A stretch of 64,000 bases of DNA from Arenimonas caeni (GCF_003024235.1 NZ_KZ679086.1:124001-188000), one strand, 5' to 3'. Positions 45,849 through 55,599 are shown, counted from the stretch's first letter. The notes: generated from the letters alone by a model not told the origin. Numbers and translations are program-made.

Positions 45849-46468
45849 GCAGCAAGAACGTCGACCTGCGCAACCTCGACTTCAACAATGCCGGCGCCTG
45901 GCCGATGCAGATCAAGATCGTCGCCTGCGTGCTGCTGGTGGCGGTGATCGTCGGTGCATCCTGGTACCTGTTCGTCAGCGACCGCCGCATCACCCTGCAG
46001 GCCGAGGAGGCCACCGAGCGCACGCTGCGCGAGGAGTTCCAGGGCAAGCAGGGCCGCGCTGCCAACCTCGAGCCGCTCAAGCAGCAGCTCGCCCAGATGG
46101 AAGTGATGCTGCAGCAGATGCTGCGCCAGTTGCCGAGCAAGAACGAGATGCCCGACCTGATCGTCGATATCTCGCAGACGGCGCTCGCTGCGGGCATCAC
46201 CAACGAGCTGTTCCAGCCGGGCGCCGAAAGCCAGCGCGAGTTCTACGCCGAGAAGCCGATCCAGCTGCGCATGGTGGGCACCTACCACCAGTTCGGCGCC
46301 TTCGTCAGCGGCGTGGCCTCGCTGCCGCGCGTGGTGATCATGACCATGCACGACATCTCGCTCGAGCCGCGTTCCGGCAAGGACGGCACCCTGGTGCTCT
46401 CGGGCACGGTGAAGACCTATCGCTACCTCGATGAAGACGAAACCAATGCCGCGGGAGGTTCGCAGTGA
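45845..46468 (+). CDS. pilO: Type IV pilus assembly protein PilO
   Basis: Inner-membrane protein of 207 residues: a short cytoplasmic tail, one helix (about 27-45), a coiled coil, and a periplasmic ferredoxin-like domain with the family's LPSKNEMPDLIVDIS and VGTYHQFGAFVSGVASLPRV regions, quoted in part. It forms heterodimers with PilN and contacts PilP. The start overlaps pilN by 4 nt. Confidence 0.97.
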   Translation: MSSKNVDLRNLDFNNAGAWPMQIKIVACVLLVAVIVGASWYLFVSDRRITLQAEEATERTLREEFQGKQGRAANLEPLKQQLAQMEVMLQQMLRQLPSKNEMPDLIVDISQTALAAGITNELFQPGAESQREFYAEKPIQLRMVGTYHQFGAFVSGVASLPRVVIMTMHDISLEPRSGKDGTLVLSGTVKTYRYLDEDETNAAGGSQ

Positions 46469-46992
46469 TGGCCCCGTCCATGCCCCGTAAAGCCATGAGC
46501 GGGCTGCTGATCGCGGCCGTGGTGCTGTCGCTCTCGGCCTGCACGCGCGGCAGCCGCGACCTCGAGGCCTGGGTGGCCGAGGTCAAGGCCCGCCCGGCAC
46601 CGCCGCTCGACCCGCTGCCGGTGATGAAGCAGTTCGAGACCTTCGAATATGCCGCGCAGGACATGCGCGACCCGTTCAGCCAGCCCAGCGCCGACCGCGA
46701 TGGTGGCAGCCAGCTGAGGCCGGATCCGAATCGCCGGAAGGAGGTCCTGGAGGCCTTCCCGCTCGACAGCCTGGACATGGTCGGCACCATTGGTACCGGC
46801 CCCGGGGTCATCGGCCTGGTGATGGGACCCGACCGCGTCACGCATCGCGTGCGCCCGGGCAACTACTTGGGTCTCAACGACGGTCGGATCACTTCGGTTT
46901 CCGAAGACCGCATCGAGATCGTCGAACTCGTTCCGGATGGGGCGGGCGGCTGGCTGGAACGCCAGGCCCGTATCGCCCTTGAAGACAATTGA
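46468..46992 (+). CDS. pilP: Type IV pilus assembly lipoprotein PilP
   Basis: Inner-membrane lipoprotein of 174 residues. The lipobox LSAC follows a hydrophobic stretch. The region after it is extended and PilNO-binding. The C-terminal beta-domain (about 95-170, with DSLDMVGTIG and VRPGNYLGLNDGRI) binds the PilQ secretin. ATG 46468 overlaps the pilO stop by one base; a GTG one codon earlier is equally close. Confidence 0.96.
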   Translation: MAPSMPRKAMSGLLIAAVVLSLSACTRGSRDLEAWVAEVKARPAPPLDPLPVMKQFETFEYAAQDMRDPFSQPSADRDGGSQLRPDPNRRKEVLEAFPLDSLDMVGTIGTGPGVIGLVMGPDRVTHRVRPGNYLGLNDGRITSVSEDRIEIVELVPDGAGGWLERQARIALEDN

Positions 46993-47007
46993 TTGGGGGA
47001 ATGCACG

Positions 47008-49158
47008 ATGACCGCGAATAACACGATCGGCGAGGGGATGGGCACCAAGCGTCGCTGGGTGCTGGCCATGGGAGCGCTCGCCGTCGGCATGGCGACGTCG
47101 CTGTCGGCGATGGCGGAGAACGTCCTCAAGGACGTTCGCTACGCCTCGGCCCCCGGTGGCAAGGTAGACATCACCCTGGAGTTCGCCGAGCCCATCGGCG
47201 AAGTGCAGGCCTTCACCACCGACACGCCGCCGCGCATCGCGGTCGACCTGCCGGAAACCAGCAATGGCCTGAGCCAGCGCCGGGTGGTGATCGGTAGCGG
47301 CGCCACTTCGGCGGTCTCCGCCGTCGAGGCCGGTGGCCGCACCCGCGTGGTGGTGGACCTGTTCCGCCCCGCCGGCTACACCACCCGCAGCGCCGGCAAC
47401 CTGCTCGTCCTGACGGTCGATGCCGGTGCCCAGCAGTCCGGCCTCGCCACCGGCCCGGATCCGACCAAGAAGGTCGCCTCCGGCCTGGAAGTCGCCAACA
47501 TCGACTTCCGCCGCGGCGAGAACGGTTCGGGCCGCGTGGTGCTTCGCTTCAACGGCGACGGCGCCACCGCCGACATGCGCAACGAGGGTTCGCGCATCGT
47601 CGTCGACGTGGCCAATGCCAGCATTCCCGAGAACCTGCGCCGCCAGCTGGACGTGACGGACTTCGCCACGCCGGTGCGCAGCCTCGAGCCGAACGCCAAC
47701 GCCGGCAGCACCCGCCTGGTGATCAACACCAACGGGGCCTTCGACTCGATGGCCTACCAGACCGGCAACGAATACGTGGTCGAGGTCAGCCCGAAGCGGG
47801 CCGCCCCGGGTACCACGGTCGTCGCCGGCGCCCCGGGCCGCGCCGCCGGTGCGGTGGCGGGCGACATGGAGGGCAAGCGCTACAGCGGCCGCCCGGTGAC
47901 CTTCAACTTCCAGGACGTGCCGGTGCGCACGGTGCTGCAGCTGATCGCCGAGGAGTCGGGCCTGAACGTGGTCGCGGCCGACACGGTGCAGGGCAACGTC
48001 ACCCTGCGCCTGATCAACGTGCCTTGGGACCAGGCGATGGACATCGTGCTGCGTGCCAAGCAGCTCGACAAGCGCCGTGACGGCAACGTCATCTGGGTGG
48101 CCCCGCAGGCCGAGATCGCCTCCTTCGAGAAGGCCGTGGCCGATGCCCGCATCGCCAACGAGGAGCGCGAGCCTCTGGTGACGGAGTACATCCCGATCAA
48201 CTACGGCAACGCCGAGGACATCGCCAAGCTGCTCACCGAGGACAGCAAGAGCTCCCAGGGTTCGGGCGGCGGCAGTTCCGGCCAGGTGAACCGCGGATTC
48301 CTCTCGCCGCGCGGCAGCGTCAGCTTCGACAACCGCACCAACACCCTGCTGCTGATCGACATCCAGAGCAAGGTCGACGAAATCAAGACCCTGCTGGCCA
48401 CGCTCGACCGCCCGGTCGACCAGGTACTGATCGAGGCCCGCATCGTCGTCGCCACCGAGCTGTTCGCCCGCGAGCTGGGCGTCGAGTTCGGCGTACAGGA
48501 CCGCACGGGCACCCTGCCGGCCAGCAACGAAACGACCACCGACTCGGGCTTCTCGGTGTCCCTGCCGGCCAACCCGGCTGCCGGCCTGTTCAACCTGAGC
48601 ATCCTGCGCCAGGACATCGTGCTCGACCTCGAGCTCTCGGCCCTTGAGGAAGAGGGCCGCGGCGAAGTGGTGTCCAACCCGCGCGTGATCACCGCCAACC
48701 AGCGCGAGGCGATCATCCGCCAGGGCGACGAGGTGGCCTACCTGACCATCCAGCCGGCCACCACGCCGGGTGCCGTGGCCCAGGCGACCGTCGAGTTCAA
48801 GGAAGTGCTGCTCGAGCTCAAGGTCACTCCGACCATCACCCAGGACGGCCGCGTCTACCTGAACCTGGCCGTCAAGAAGGACGAGGTCAGCGAGCTGGTC
48901 GCCAACCCGGCCGGCGGCTTCATCCCGCAGATCGCCCGTCGCGAGGTCAGCACCGCCGTGCTGATCGACAACGGCCAGACCGTGGTGGTGGGCGGCGTGT
49001 ACGAGTTCAAGAACCGCGATGACCTGCGCAAGGTGCCCTTCCTGGGCGACCTGCCGGTGGTCGGCAACCTGTTCAAGTCGCGCGCCAAGTCGGCGGAGAA
49101 GGCGGAACTGCTGATCTTCGTCACCCCGCGCGTACTGCAGGTGGCCAAGGGCGGCTGA
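47008..49158 (+). CDS. pilQ: Type IV pilus secretin PilQ
   Basis: Outer-membrane secretin of 716 residues that forms the pilus exit channel. A signal peptide ends near SAMA. Two AMIN domains (about 35-130 and 155-260) bind peptidoglycan. A secretin/TonB short N-terminal domain follows (about 290-350, VTFNFQDVPVRTVLQLIAEE in the protein), then N1 and the C-terminal secretin barrel with VEFKEVLLELKVTPTIT-type sequence. ATG 47008 is chosen because it directly precedes the signal peptide and has GGGGGA upstream. A terminator follows. Confidence 0.97.
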   Translation: MTANNTIGEGMGTKRRWVLAMGALAVGMATSLSAMAENVLKDVRYASAPGGKVDITLEFAEPIGEVQAFTTDTPPRIAVDLPETSNGLSQRRVVIGSGATSAVSAVEAGGRTRVVVDLFRPAGYTTRSAGNLLVLTVDAGAQQSGLATGPDPTKKVASGLEVANIDFRRGENGSGRVVLRFNGDGATADMRNEGSRIVVDVANASIPENLRRQLDVTDFATPVRSLEPNANAGSTRLVINTNGAFDSMAYQTGNEYVVEVSPKRAAPGTTVVAGAPGRAAGAVAGDMEGKRYSGRPVTFNFQDVPVRTVLQLIAEESGLNVVAADTVQGNVTLRLINVPWDQAMDIVLRAKQLDKRRDGNVIWVAPQAEIASFEKAVADARIANEEREPLVTEYIPINYGNAEDIAKLLTEDSKSSQGSGGGSSGQVNRGFLSPRGSVSFDNRTNTLLLIDIQSKVDEIKTLLATLDRPVDQVLIEARIVVATELFARELGVEFGVQDRTGTLPASNETTTDSGFSVSLPANPAAGLFNLSILRQDIVLDLELSALEEEGRGEVVSNPRVITANQREAIIRQGDEVAYLTIQPATTPGAVAQATVEFKEVLLELKVTPTITQDGRVYLNLAVKKDEVSELVANPAGGFIPQIARREVSTAVLIDNGQTVVVGGVYEFKNRDDLRKVPFLGDLPVVGNLFKSRAKSAEKAELLIFVTPRVLQVAKGG

Positions 49159-49180
49159 AGCCCGCGGATGGTGGATACGG

Positions 49181-49210
49181 ACAGGGCCGCGAAAGCGGCC
49201 CTGTTTCGTT
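49181..49210 (+). terminator. Intrinsic terminator after pilQ
   Basis: A 10-bp perfect stem ACAGGGCCGC/GCGGCCCTGT with GAAA tetraloop is followed by TTCGTT. It ends the pilMNOPQ operon just before the next gene's start. Confidence 0.8.
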
Positions 49211-49226
49211 ACTGCCAGTGCACGCC

Positions 49227-50387
49227 ATGGAAACGCCACTGCGCATCGAACTGCAGCCCGGCCAGGCCCTCTTCCACGAGGGCGAGCCCCCCGACACCGC
49301 CTACCTGATCGAAAGCGGCCAGATCGAGGTTCGTTCCCACCAGTCCGGCCGCCCGGTGCTGCTCAGCCTGTTGGGGCCGGGCGACCTGGTCGGCGAGATG
49401 GCGGTGATCGACGACTCGCCGCGCACGGCCAGCGCCATCGCGCTGTCGCACTGCGTGCTCTTCCCCATCGACCGCAGCCAGATCGCCGAGCGGCTCGCCG
49501 CCACCGACCCGATCGTGCGTTCCCTGCTCGAAAGCCAGCTCAAGCGCTACCGCGGCGCGCTGGCGGCGCTGCAGGGAATGCCGCAGGCGCCCGGCCTGCT
49601 GCCGGTGACGCCTTCGGAGCGCTTGGGCATCGGGCGGATCCGGCTCGAGTCGCAGCTCCGCGAGGCACTCGCCGGCCGCGGCCTGGAACTCGGCCTGCAG
49701 CCGCTGCTGGACGTCGATCGAAACCAGGTGGCCGGCTACGAAGCCCTGGTGCGGTGGAACCATCCCGAGCGCGGCCCCATCTCGCCAGCGGAATTCGTTG
49801 CCCTGGCCGAGGAGACCTCGCTGATCGTGCCGGTGGGGGAGTACGTCATGGACGCGGCCTGCGAGGCCGTGGCGGCCCTGGTGCGGGCCGGGCATGGCTC
49901 GCCCTTCGTGGCGGTGAACGTCTCCGCCCGCCAGCTCGGCCACCCCGGGCTGGTCGAACGCATCGTCGCGCGCGCCGACGCCGCCCGCCTGCCGCGCGGC
50001 AGCCTGAAGCTGGAGATCACCGAAAGCCAGGCGCTCGACTACACGCTGGTGGGCGAGGTGATCTCGCTCTGCCACGGGCACGGCATCAAGGTCGCCCTGG
50101 ACGACTTCGGCACCGGCTATTCGCACCTGGCCCACCTGCACCGGCTCGACTTCGACGTGCTTAAGGTCGACCAGGCCTTCTCCCGGCACATGCTGGCCGA
50201 CCCGCGCGCCATGTCGGTGGTGGAGGCCATCGTGCAGCTGGGTCGGGCGCTTTCGGCCGAGATCGTGGTCGAGGGCATCGAGACGCCGGCCCAGCTCGAG
50301 GTCCTGCGCCGGCTCGGCTGCCAGTTCGCCCAGGGCTACCTGATCGGACGGCCACGCCTGCTGCAGGAAATCCTGGCCGCGGCCTGA
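49227..50387 (+). CDS. Cyclic-nucleotide-binding domain / EAL phosphodiesterase fusion
   Basis: 386 residues, soluble. Residues 5-125 form a CRP-like cyclic-nucleotide-binding domain with an intact phosphate-binding cassette (GEMAVIDDSPRTASA; Glu and Arg kept). Residues 140-385 form an EAL domain with all catalytic motifs: EALVRW, NVSARQL, EITES, DDFGTGYS, KVDQAF, VEGIET. It should hydrolyse c-di-GMP under control of a bound cyclic nucleotide, linking cAMP (or cGMP) to c-di-GMP. ATG 49227 is preferred to GTG 49218. It sits just after the pilus operon terminator, so an influence on twitching is plausible but inferred. Confidence 0.92.
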   Translation: METPLRIELQPGQALFHEGEPPDTAYLIESGQIEVRSHQSGRPVLLSLLGPGDLVGEMAVIDDSPRTASAIALSHCVLFPIDRSQIAERLAATDPIVRSLLESQLKRYRGALAALQGMPQAPGLLPVTPSERLGIGRIRLESQLREALAGRGLELGLQPLLDVDRNQVAGYEALVRWNHPERGPISPAEFVALAEETSLIVPVGEYVMDAACEAVAALVRAGHGSPFVAVNVSARQLGHPGLVERIVARADAARLPRGSLKLEITESQALDYTLVGEVISLCHGHGIKVALDDFGTGYSHLAHLHRLDFDVLKVDQAFSRHMLADPRAMSVVEAIVQLGRALSAEIVVEGIETPAQLEVLRRLGCQFAQGYLIGRPRLLQEILAAA

Positions 50388-50437
50388 GCCGGCGCCTGTT
50401 GTAAGCTGGCCGCTTTCGGAATCACGCGGAGCCCCGG

Positions 50438-51730
50438 ATGCCGTCGATGTCCCTGCACACCCGCATGCTGCTTGGCTTCATCGCCGGCACCACGCTGGGT
50501 CTGATGGCCAACCTGTTCGCCGCCGACGCGGGCTGGCTCGACGTATTCGTGGGCTACGTCGCCGACCCGGTTGGCCAGCTGTTCCTGCGCCTGCTGTTCA
50601 TGCTGGTGATTCCGCTGGTGTTCTCCGCCCTGGTCCTGGGCGTGGTGGAGATCGGCGACCCGCGCTCGCTCGGGCGCATCGGCACCAAGACCCTGCTGTG
50701 GATCCTGGTCGTCACCACGGTGGCGGTCGGCATCGGCCTGCTGATGGTGAACCTGCTCGAGCCCGGCCGCGGCATCCCGCCCGAGCTGGGCGCCGAACTG
50801 ATGAGCCAGACCGGAGACCGTGCCGCCCAGATCGCGGCCGGGCGCGAGAACGTGTCCGGCATGGCCGTGCTGCTCAACATCGTGCCGCGCAACCCGGTGC
50901 AGGCCGCCGCCAACGGCGACCTGATCGCGGTTATGTTCTTCGCCCTGATGTTCGGCGTCGCCGCCACCGTCGTCCGCAGCGAGGGCACCCGGACCTTCGT
51001 GTCGGCCATGCAGGGCGTCTACGACATCTGCCTCAAGCTGATCGACTGGGTCATCCGGTTGGCGCCCTGGGCCGTGGCCGCGCTGCTGTTCTCGATCACC
51101 GCCAAGCTCGGTTTCGACGTGCTGGTGCAGCTGGCCCGTTTCGTCGGAACGGTGCTGCTGGCCCTGTCGATCCACTTATTCGTGGTGTTCCCGCTGCTGC
51201 TGCGCACCTTGGGCGGCATGTCGCCGCTGGCCTTCTTCCGCGGCGCCCAGCCGGCGCTGCTCACCGCCTTCTCGACCTCCTCGTCCAGCGCCACGCTGCC
51301 CACTACGCTGGCGGTCGCGGAGCAGCGCCTGGGCGTGCCGCGCCGGGTGGCCCGCTTCGTATGCACCCTCGGCGCCACCGCCAACATGAACGGAACGGCC
51401 CTGTTCGAGGGCATCACGGTGCTGTTCCTGGCCCAGTTCTTCGGCGTCGAGCTCGGCTTCACCCAGCAGATACTGGTCCTGCTTCTGTGCATCCTCGGCG
51501 GCATCGGCGCCGCCGGCGTGCCGGGCGGCTCGCTGCCGGTGATCGCCATGATCCTGGCCATGTTCGGCATCCCGCCCGAGGGCATCGGCCTGATCCTGGG
51601 CGTCGACCGCCTGCTCGACATGTGCCGCACGGTCGTCAACGTCGGCGGCGACATGGTCGGTTCGGTGGTCATCGGCCGCAGCGAGGAGGGCGTGCGCGAG
51701 TCCCCGCCGGAGCCCGGGCTGGGCGGCTAG
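50438..51730 (+). CDS. Dicarboxylate/amino acid:cation symporter (DAACS family)
   Basis: 430 residues with eight membrane helices and two re-entrant loops. Signature parts of the GltP/DctA family are seen: the serine-rich hairpin STSSSSATLPTT, NMNGTALFE, the GAAGVPGGSLPVI segment and a C-terminal MCRTVVNVGGD. Members move glutamate, aspartate or C4-dicarboxylates with Na+ or H+. The substrate is not resolved. A TAAGCT box at 50402-50407 may be its -10. Confidence 0.93.
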   Translation: MPSMSLHTRMLLGFIAGTTLGLMANLFAADAGWLDVFVGYVADPVGQLFLRLLFMLVIPLVFSALVLGVVEIGDPRSLGRIGTKTLLWILVVTTVAVGIGLLMVNLLEPGRGIPPELGAELMSQTGDRAAQIAAGRENVSGMAVLLNIVPRNPVQAAANGDLIAVMFFALMFGVAATVVRSEGTRTFVSAMQGVYDICLKLIDWVIRLAPWAVAALLFSITAKLGFDVLVQLARFVGTVLLALSIHLFVVFPLLLRTLGGMSPLAFFRGAQPALLTAFSTSSSSATLPTTLAVAEQRLGVPRRVARFVCTLGATANMNGTALFEGITVLFLAQFFGVELGFTQQILVLLLCILGGIGAAGVPGGSLPVIAMILAMFGIPPEGIGLILGVDRLLDMCRTVVNVGGDMVGSVVIGRSEEGVRESPPEPGLGG

Positions 51731-51829
51731 CACCCGCGTGGGCGGGGTTCAAGCGCGACATCGGCGGCCGGGTCGGCGACAATAGCGCCCCGTTGGCCCG
51801 GCCCCGGGCCCCACGCCCTGGACGCCCCG

Positions 51830-53833
51830 ATGACCACGCCCTCCCGCCGCGACCTCGCCAACGCCCTGCGTTTCCTCGCCATCGACGCCGTGGAGGCCGC
51901 CAAGTCCGGCCACCCAGGCATGCCCATGGGCATGGCCGACATCGCCGAGGTGCTCTGGAACGACTTCCTGAGCCACAACCCGAACAACCCCAAGTGGTTC
52001 AACCGCGACCGCTTCGTGCTCTCGAACGGCCACGGCTCGATGCTGATCTACGGCCTGTTGCACCTGTCGGGCTACGACCTGCTGCTGCAGGAACTGAAGA
52101 ACTTCCGCCAGCTGCACAGCAAGACCGCCGGCCACCCCGAGTTCGGCCACACCCCCGGCGTCGAGACCACCACCGGCCCGCTGGGCCAGGGCCTGGCCAA
52201 CGCCGTGGGCATGGCCCTGGCCGAGAAGCTGCTGGCGCAGCGCTTCAACCGCCCCGAGTTCAGCGTGGTCGACCACCACACCTGGGTGTTCCTGGGCGAC
52301 GGCTGCCTGATGGAGGGCGTGTCGCACGAAGCCGCCTCGCTCGCGGGCACCTGGGGCCTGGGCAAGCTGATCGCCTTCTGGGACGACAACCACATCTCCA
52401 TCGACGGCGACACCGCCGGCTGGTTCACCGACGACACCGCGGCCCGTTTCGAGGCCTACGGCTGGCAGGTGATCCGCAAGGTCGACGGCCATGACCCGCA
52501 GGAAATCACCCAGGCCATCCGCACCGCCCAGGCCGAGACCCAGCGCCCGACCCTGATCTGCTGCCGCACCACGATTGGTTTCGGTTCGCCCGGCAAGGCC
52601 GGCAAGGAATCGAGCCACGGCGCGCCGCTGGGCAAGGACGAAGTGGCCGCCACCCGCGCCGCGCTCGGCTGGCCGCACGCGCCCTTCGAGATCCCGGCCG
52701 CCATCGCCGACGGCTGGCGCGCCGGCAACGCCGGCCTCGTGCGCGAGGAGCAGTGGAACCGCCTGTTCGACGCCTACGCCAAGGCCTACCCGGAGCTGGC
52801 CGCCGAGCTCGTGCGCCGCTCGCATGGTGAGCTGCCGCAGGGCTTCGCCGACGCCGCGCTGGCCTACGCCCGCAAGCTCCAGCTCGAGGGCCCGGTGGTC
52901 GCCTCGCGCAAGGCCTCGCAGATGGCGCTCGAGGCCTTCGGCCCGCTGCTGCCGGAATTGATCGGCGGTTCGGCCGACCTGGCCCATTCCAACCTCACGC
53001 TCTGGAAGGGCAGCAAGTCCGTCACTTCCGACGACGCCAACGCCAACTACGTCCATTACGGCGTGCGCGAGTTCGGCATGAGCGCCATCAGCAACGGCCT
53101 GGCCCTGCATGGCGGCTTCATACCCTACGACGCCACCTTCCTGGTGTTCTCGGACTACTCGCGCAACGCCCTGCGCATGTCGGCGCTGATCCCGACCCGC
53201 GCCATCCACGTCTTCACGCACGACTCGATCGGCTTGGGCGAGGACGGCCCGACCCACCAGCCGGTCGAGCACCTGGCCTCGCTGCGCTACATCCCCAACA
53301 ACGACGTCTGGCGCCCCTGCGACGCGGTCGAGTCGGCCATCGCCTGGCAGGCCGCGATCGAGCGCACCGACGGCCCCAGCTGCCTGGTGTTCAGCCGCCA
53401 GAACCTGGCGCACCAGCCGCGCACGGAGCAGCAGCTGGCCGACATCGCCCGCGGCGGCTACGTGCTGTCGGATCCGCCGGAGGGCAGGTTCGACCTGATC
53501 CTGCTGGCCACCGGCTCCGAGGTGGAGCTGGCGATGGAGGCCATGCGCCTTCTGGCCAGCGAGGGCATCTCCGCGCGCGTGGTGTCCATGCCCAGCGCCG
53601 AGGTGTTCGCCCGCCAGCCGATCGAGTGGCGCGAGGGCGTGCTGCCGGGCTGGTGCCGCAAGCGGGTCGCGGTGGAAGCCGGCGTCACCGGCTACTGGCG
53701 CCAGTTCGTCGGCCTCGATGGGGCCGTCATCGGCATCGACCAGTTCGGCGCCTCGGCCCCGGCCGACAAGCTCTACCAGCACTTCGGCATCACCACCGAG
53801 GCGGTGGTGGCGGCCGCGAAATCGCTGGGCTGA
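51830..53833 (+). CDS. tkt: Transketolase
   Basis: Thiamine-diphosphate enzyme of 667 residues in the pentose phosphate pathway. Conserved parts in order: [19 protein letters not shown], the GHGSM loop, [14 protein letters not shown], the thiamine-binding [18 protein letters not shown] with NHISIDG, the catalytic-Glu region DYSRNALRM and [19 protein letters not shown], all quoted in part. GACAAT at 51778-51783 may be its -10. It is monocistronic and convergent with the ArsR gene. Confidence 0.97.
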   Translation: MTTPSRRDLANALRFLAIDAVEAAKSGHPGMPMGMADIAEVLWNDFLSHNPNNPKWFNRDRFVLSNGHGSMLIYGLLHLSGYDLLLQELKNFRQLHSKTAGHPEFGHTPGVETTTGPLGQGLANAVGMALAEKLLAQRFNRPEFSVVDHHTWVFLGDGCLMEGVSHEAASLAGTWGLGKLIAFWDDNHISIDGDTAGWFTDDTAARFEAYGWQVIRKVDGHDPQEITQAIRTAQAETQRPTLICCRTTIGFGSPGKAGKESSHGAPLGKDEVAATRAALGWPHAPFEIPAAIADGWRAGNAGLVREEQWNRLFDAYAKAYPELAAELVRRSHGELPQGFADAALAYARKLQLEGPVVASRKASQMALEAFGPLLPELIGGSADLAHSNLTLWKGSKSVTSDDANANYVHYGVREFGMSAISNGLALHGGFIPYDATFLVFSDYSRNALRMSALIPTRAIHVFTHDSIGLGEDGPTHQPVEHLASLRYIPNNDVWRPCDAVESAIAWQAAIERTDGPSCLVFSRQNLAHQPRTEQQLADIARGGYVLSDPPEGRFDLILLATGSEVELAMEAMRLLASEGISARVVSMPSAEVFARQPIEWREGVLPGWCRKRVAVEAGVTGYWRQFVGLDGAVIGIDQFGASAPADKLYQHFGITTEAVVAAAKSLG

Positions 53834-53859
53834 CGAAAAGGCGCGGCCTCGGCCGCGCC
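53834..53859 (-). terminator. Intrinsic terminator after the ArsR-type gene
   Basis: The stem GGCGCGGCC/GGCCGCGCC (53840-53848 and 53851-53859) is followed by TTTTCG when read on the minus strand. It ends the repressor transcript and lies right after the tkt stop. Confidence 0.75.
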
Positions 53860-53885
53860 GACCTGCGACCCGCGTCCGGGGCGCC

Positions 53886-54233
53886 TCAGCCGGACGCCGC
53901 GCTGCACAGGTTCCTGTGCAGCACCTCGATCACGTCATGCACCGTGCCGTCGGCCACGGAGTAGTAGACCGTCTGCGCCTCGCGGCGCGTGCTCACCAGG
54001 TTGTTCTCGCGCAGCACCGCCAGGTGCTGCGACAGGGCCGACTGGCTCAGAGGCACCAGGGCGTTGATCTCGCCCACCGACATCTCCCTTTCCACCAGCA
54101 GGCACAGCACCCGCAGGCGCTGCGGGTTGGCCATGGCCTTGAGCAGTTCGGCCGCGGCCTCGGAGGCCGATTCGATCAGCTGGACCGAGGGCGTGGCGGG
54201 GGCGGCGGGGGACTTTCGGGCGCGGGCGCTCAT
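53886..54233 (-). CDS. ArsR-family persulfide-sensing repressor (BigR/SqrR-like)
   Basis: 115 residues, winged helix-turn-helix. The recognition helix region is SQSALSQHLAVLR. Cys44 (RLRVLCLL) and Cys110 (LHRNLC) are 66 residues apart, as are Cys42/Cys108 of BigR and Cys41/Cys107 of SqrR, where they form a tetrasulfide on exposure to persulfide and release DNA. The gene is divergent from a sulfide:quinone oxidoreductase, which fits. ATG 54233 is chosen over 54260: it has AGGA about 8 nt upstream and lies just downstream of a CATAAT -10 at 54259-54264, whereas the upstream start would fall within the promoter. Autoregulation is likely from the dyad in that promoter. Confidence 0.9.
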   Translation of the reverse strand: MSARARKSPAAPATPSVQLIESASEAAAELLKAMANPQRLRVLCLLVEREMSVGEINALVPLSQSALSQHLAVLRENNLVSTRREAQTVYYSVADGTVHDVIEVLHRNLCSAASG

Positions 54234-54253
54234 GCATGGGTTCCTGTCGGGTG

Positions 54254-54298
54254 TTGACATTATGCCAGATCGCTAATTAAGCTACAACTAAATTAGCG
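54254..54298. promoter_or_regulatory. Divergent promoters and operator of the repressor-SQR locus
   Basis: A perfect 8-bp inverted repeat, CGCTAATT (54271-54278) and AATTAGCG (54291-54298) with a 12-nt centre, lies in an AT-rich patch. On the plus strand TTGACA (54254-54259) and TAAGCT (54278-54283), 18 nt apart, would drive the SQR gene. On the minus strand TTGTAG and CATAAT (54259-54264), 17 nt apart, would drive the repressor. The dyad overlaps the -10 of one and the spacer and -35 of the other, so a bound repressor would block both. Confidence 0.65.
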
Positions 54299-54327
54299 CA
54301 GCCGGATATTCCGGCGGGGAGACAGGC

Positions 54328-55599
54328 ATGGCCAGCATCGTGGTCCTGGGCGCCGGCATCGGCGGCATGAGCGTGGCGTACGAGCTGCGGGCCCTGCTGG
54401 GCAAGGAGCACGCCGTCACCGTGGTGGGCGAGGGAGACCAGTTCAGCTTCACCCCCTCCAATCCCTGGGTTGCCGTGGGCTGGCGCAAGCCGTCCGACAT
54501 CCAGATCGGCGTGCGTCCGCACCTGGCGAAGAAGGGCATCGGCTTCGAAGACGCCGGCGCCGGGCAGGTGTTGCCCGAGAGCAACAGCCTGCGCCTGCGC
54601 GATGGCCGCGAGCTGCCCTACGACTATCTGGTCATCACCACCGGCCCGCGCCTGGCCTTCGACGAGGTGCCCGGCCTGGGGCCCGAGGGCGGCTTCACCC
54701 AGTCGGTCTGCACCACGGCGCACGCCGCCACTGCCTGGGACGCCTACCAGGAATTCCTCAAGGACCCGGGCCCGATCGTGGTCGGCGCCGCCGCCGGCGC
54801 CAGCTGCTTCGGCCCGGCCTACGAGTTCGCCATGATCCTCGACGCCGACCTGCGCAAGCGCAAGCTGCGCGACCGCGTGCCGATGACCTACATCAGCCCC
54901 GAGCCCTACGTGGGCCACATGGGCCTGGGCGGCGTCGGCGACTCCAAGGGCCTGCTCGAATCCGAGTTCCGCCAGCGCCACATCAAGTGGATCACCAATG
55001 CCCGCATCACGAAGGTCGAGGCGGGCAAGATGCACGCCGAGGAGCTCGACGCCCGCGGCCAGCCGCTGCAGGTGCACGAGCTGCCCTTCAAGTATTCGAT
55101 GGTGCTGCCGGCCTTCACCGGCGTGGACGCCGTGCGCGGCGCGAAGGAGATGTGCAACCCGCGCGGCTTCGTGCTCATCGACTCGCACCAGCGCAACCCG
55201 AAGTACCCGAACGTGTTCTCGGCCGGCGTCTGCGTCGCGATCCCGCCGGTCGAGCCGACGCCCGTGCCCACCGGCGCGCCCAAGACCGGCTTCATGATCG
55301 AGTCGATGGTCACGGCCATCGCCGAGAACATCGCCGCCGACCTCGCCGGCAAGCCGGCCGACCGCGTCGCCACCTGGAACGCGATCTGCCTGGCCGACAT
55401 GGGCGACACCGGCGCCGCCTTCGTGGCGATCCCGCAGAACCCGCCGCGCAACGTCACCTGGGCCAAGGTGGGCAAGTGGGTCCACCTGGCGAAGATCGCC
55501 TTCGAAAAGTACTTCATGGCCAAGATGAAGTCCGGCAACACCGAGCCCGTCTACGAGAAGTACGTGCTCAAGCTGCTGGGCATCGTGCGCCTGAAGTAA
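54328..55599 (+). CDS. Sulfide:quinone oxidoreductase family flavoprotein
   Basis: 423 residues, disulfide-reductase fold with an N-terminal FAD loop VLGAGIGGMSVAYEL. Cys128, Cys160 and Cys354 fall at the positions of the three redox cysteines of Acidithiobacillus SQR (128, 160, 356). The amphipathic C-terminus (about 378-423, KWVHLAKIAFEKYFMAKM) suits membrane attachment. The enzyme oxidises sulfide to polysulfide or persulfide and reduces quinone. It is the first gene of the group that runs to 61616, under control of the BigR-like repressor. Subtype within the SQR family is not assigned. Confidence 0.9.
   Translation: MASIVVLGAGIGGMSVAYELRALLGKEHAVTVVGEGDQFSFTPSNPWVAVGWRKPSDIQIGVRPHLAKKGIGFEDAGAGQVLPESNSLRLRDGRELPYDYLVITTGPRLAFDEVPGLGPEGGFTQSVCTTAHAATAWDAYQEFLKDPGPIVVGAAAGASCFGPAYEFAMILDADLRKRKLRDRVPMTYISPEPYVGHMGLGGVGDSKGLLESEFRQRHIKWITNARITKVEAGKMHAEELDARGQPLQVHELPFKYSMVLPAFTGVDAVRGAKEMCNPRGFVLIDSHQRNPKYPNVFSAGVCVAIPPVEPTPVPTGAPKTGFMIESMVTAIAENIAADLAGKPADRVATWNAICLADMGDTGAAFVAIPQNPPRNVTWAKVGKWVHLAKIAFEKYFMAKMKSGNTEPVYEKYVLKLLGIVRLK

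Noticed and set aside
54234..54260. Upstream ATG (54260) as the start of the ArsR-type repressor
   Set aside because: It would lie on the predicted -10 of the gene's own promoter and has no ribosome site, while 54233 has one.
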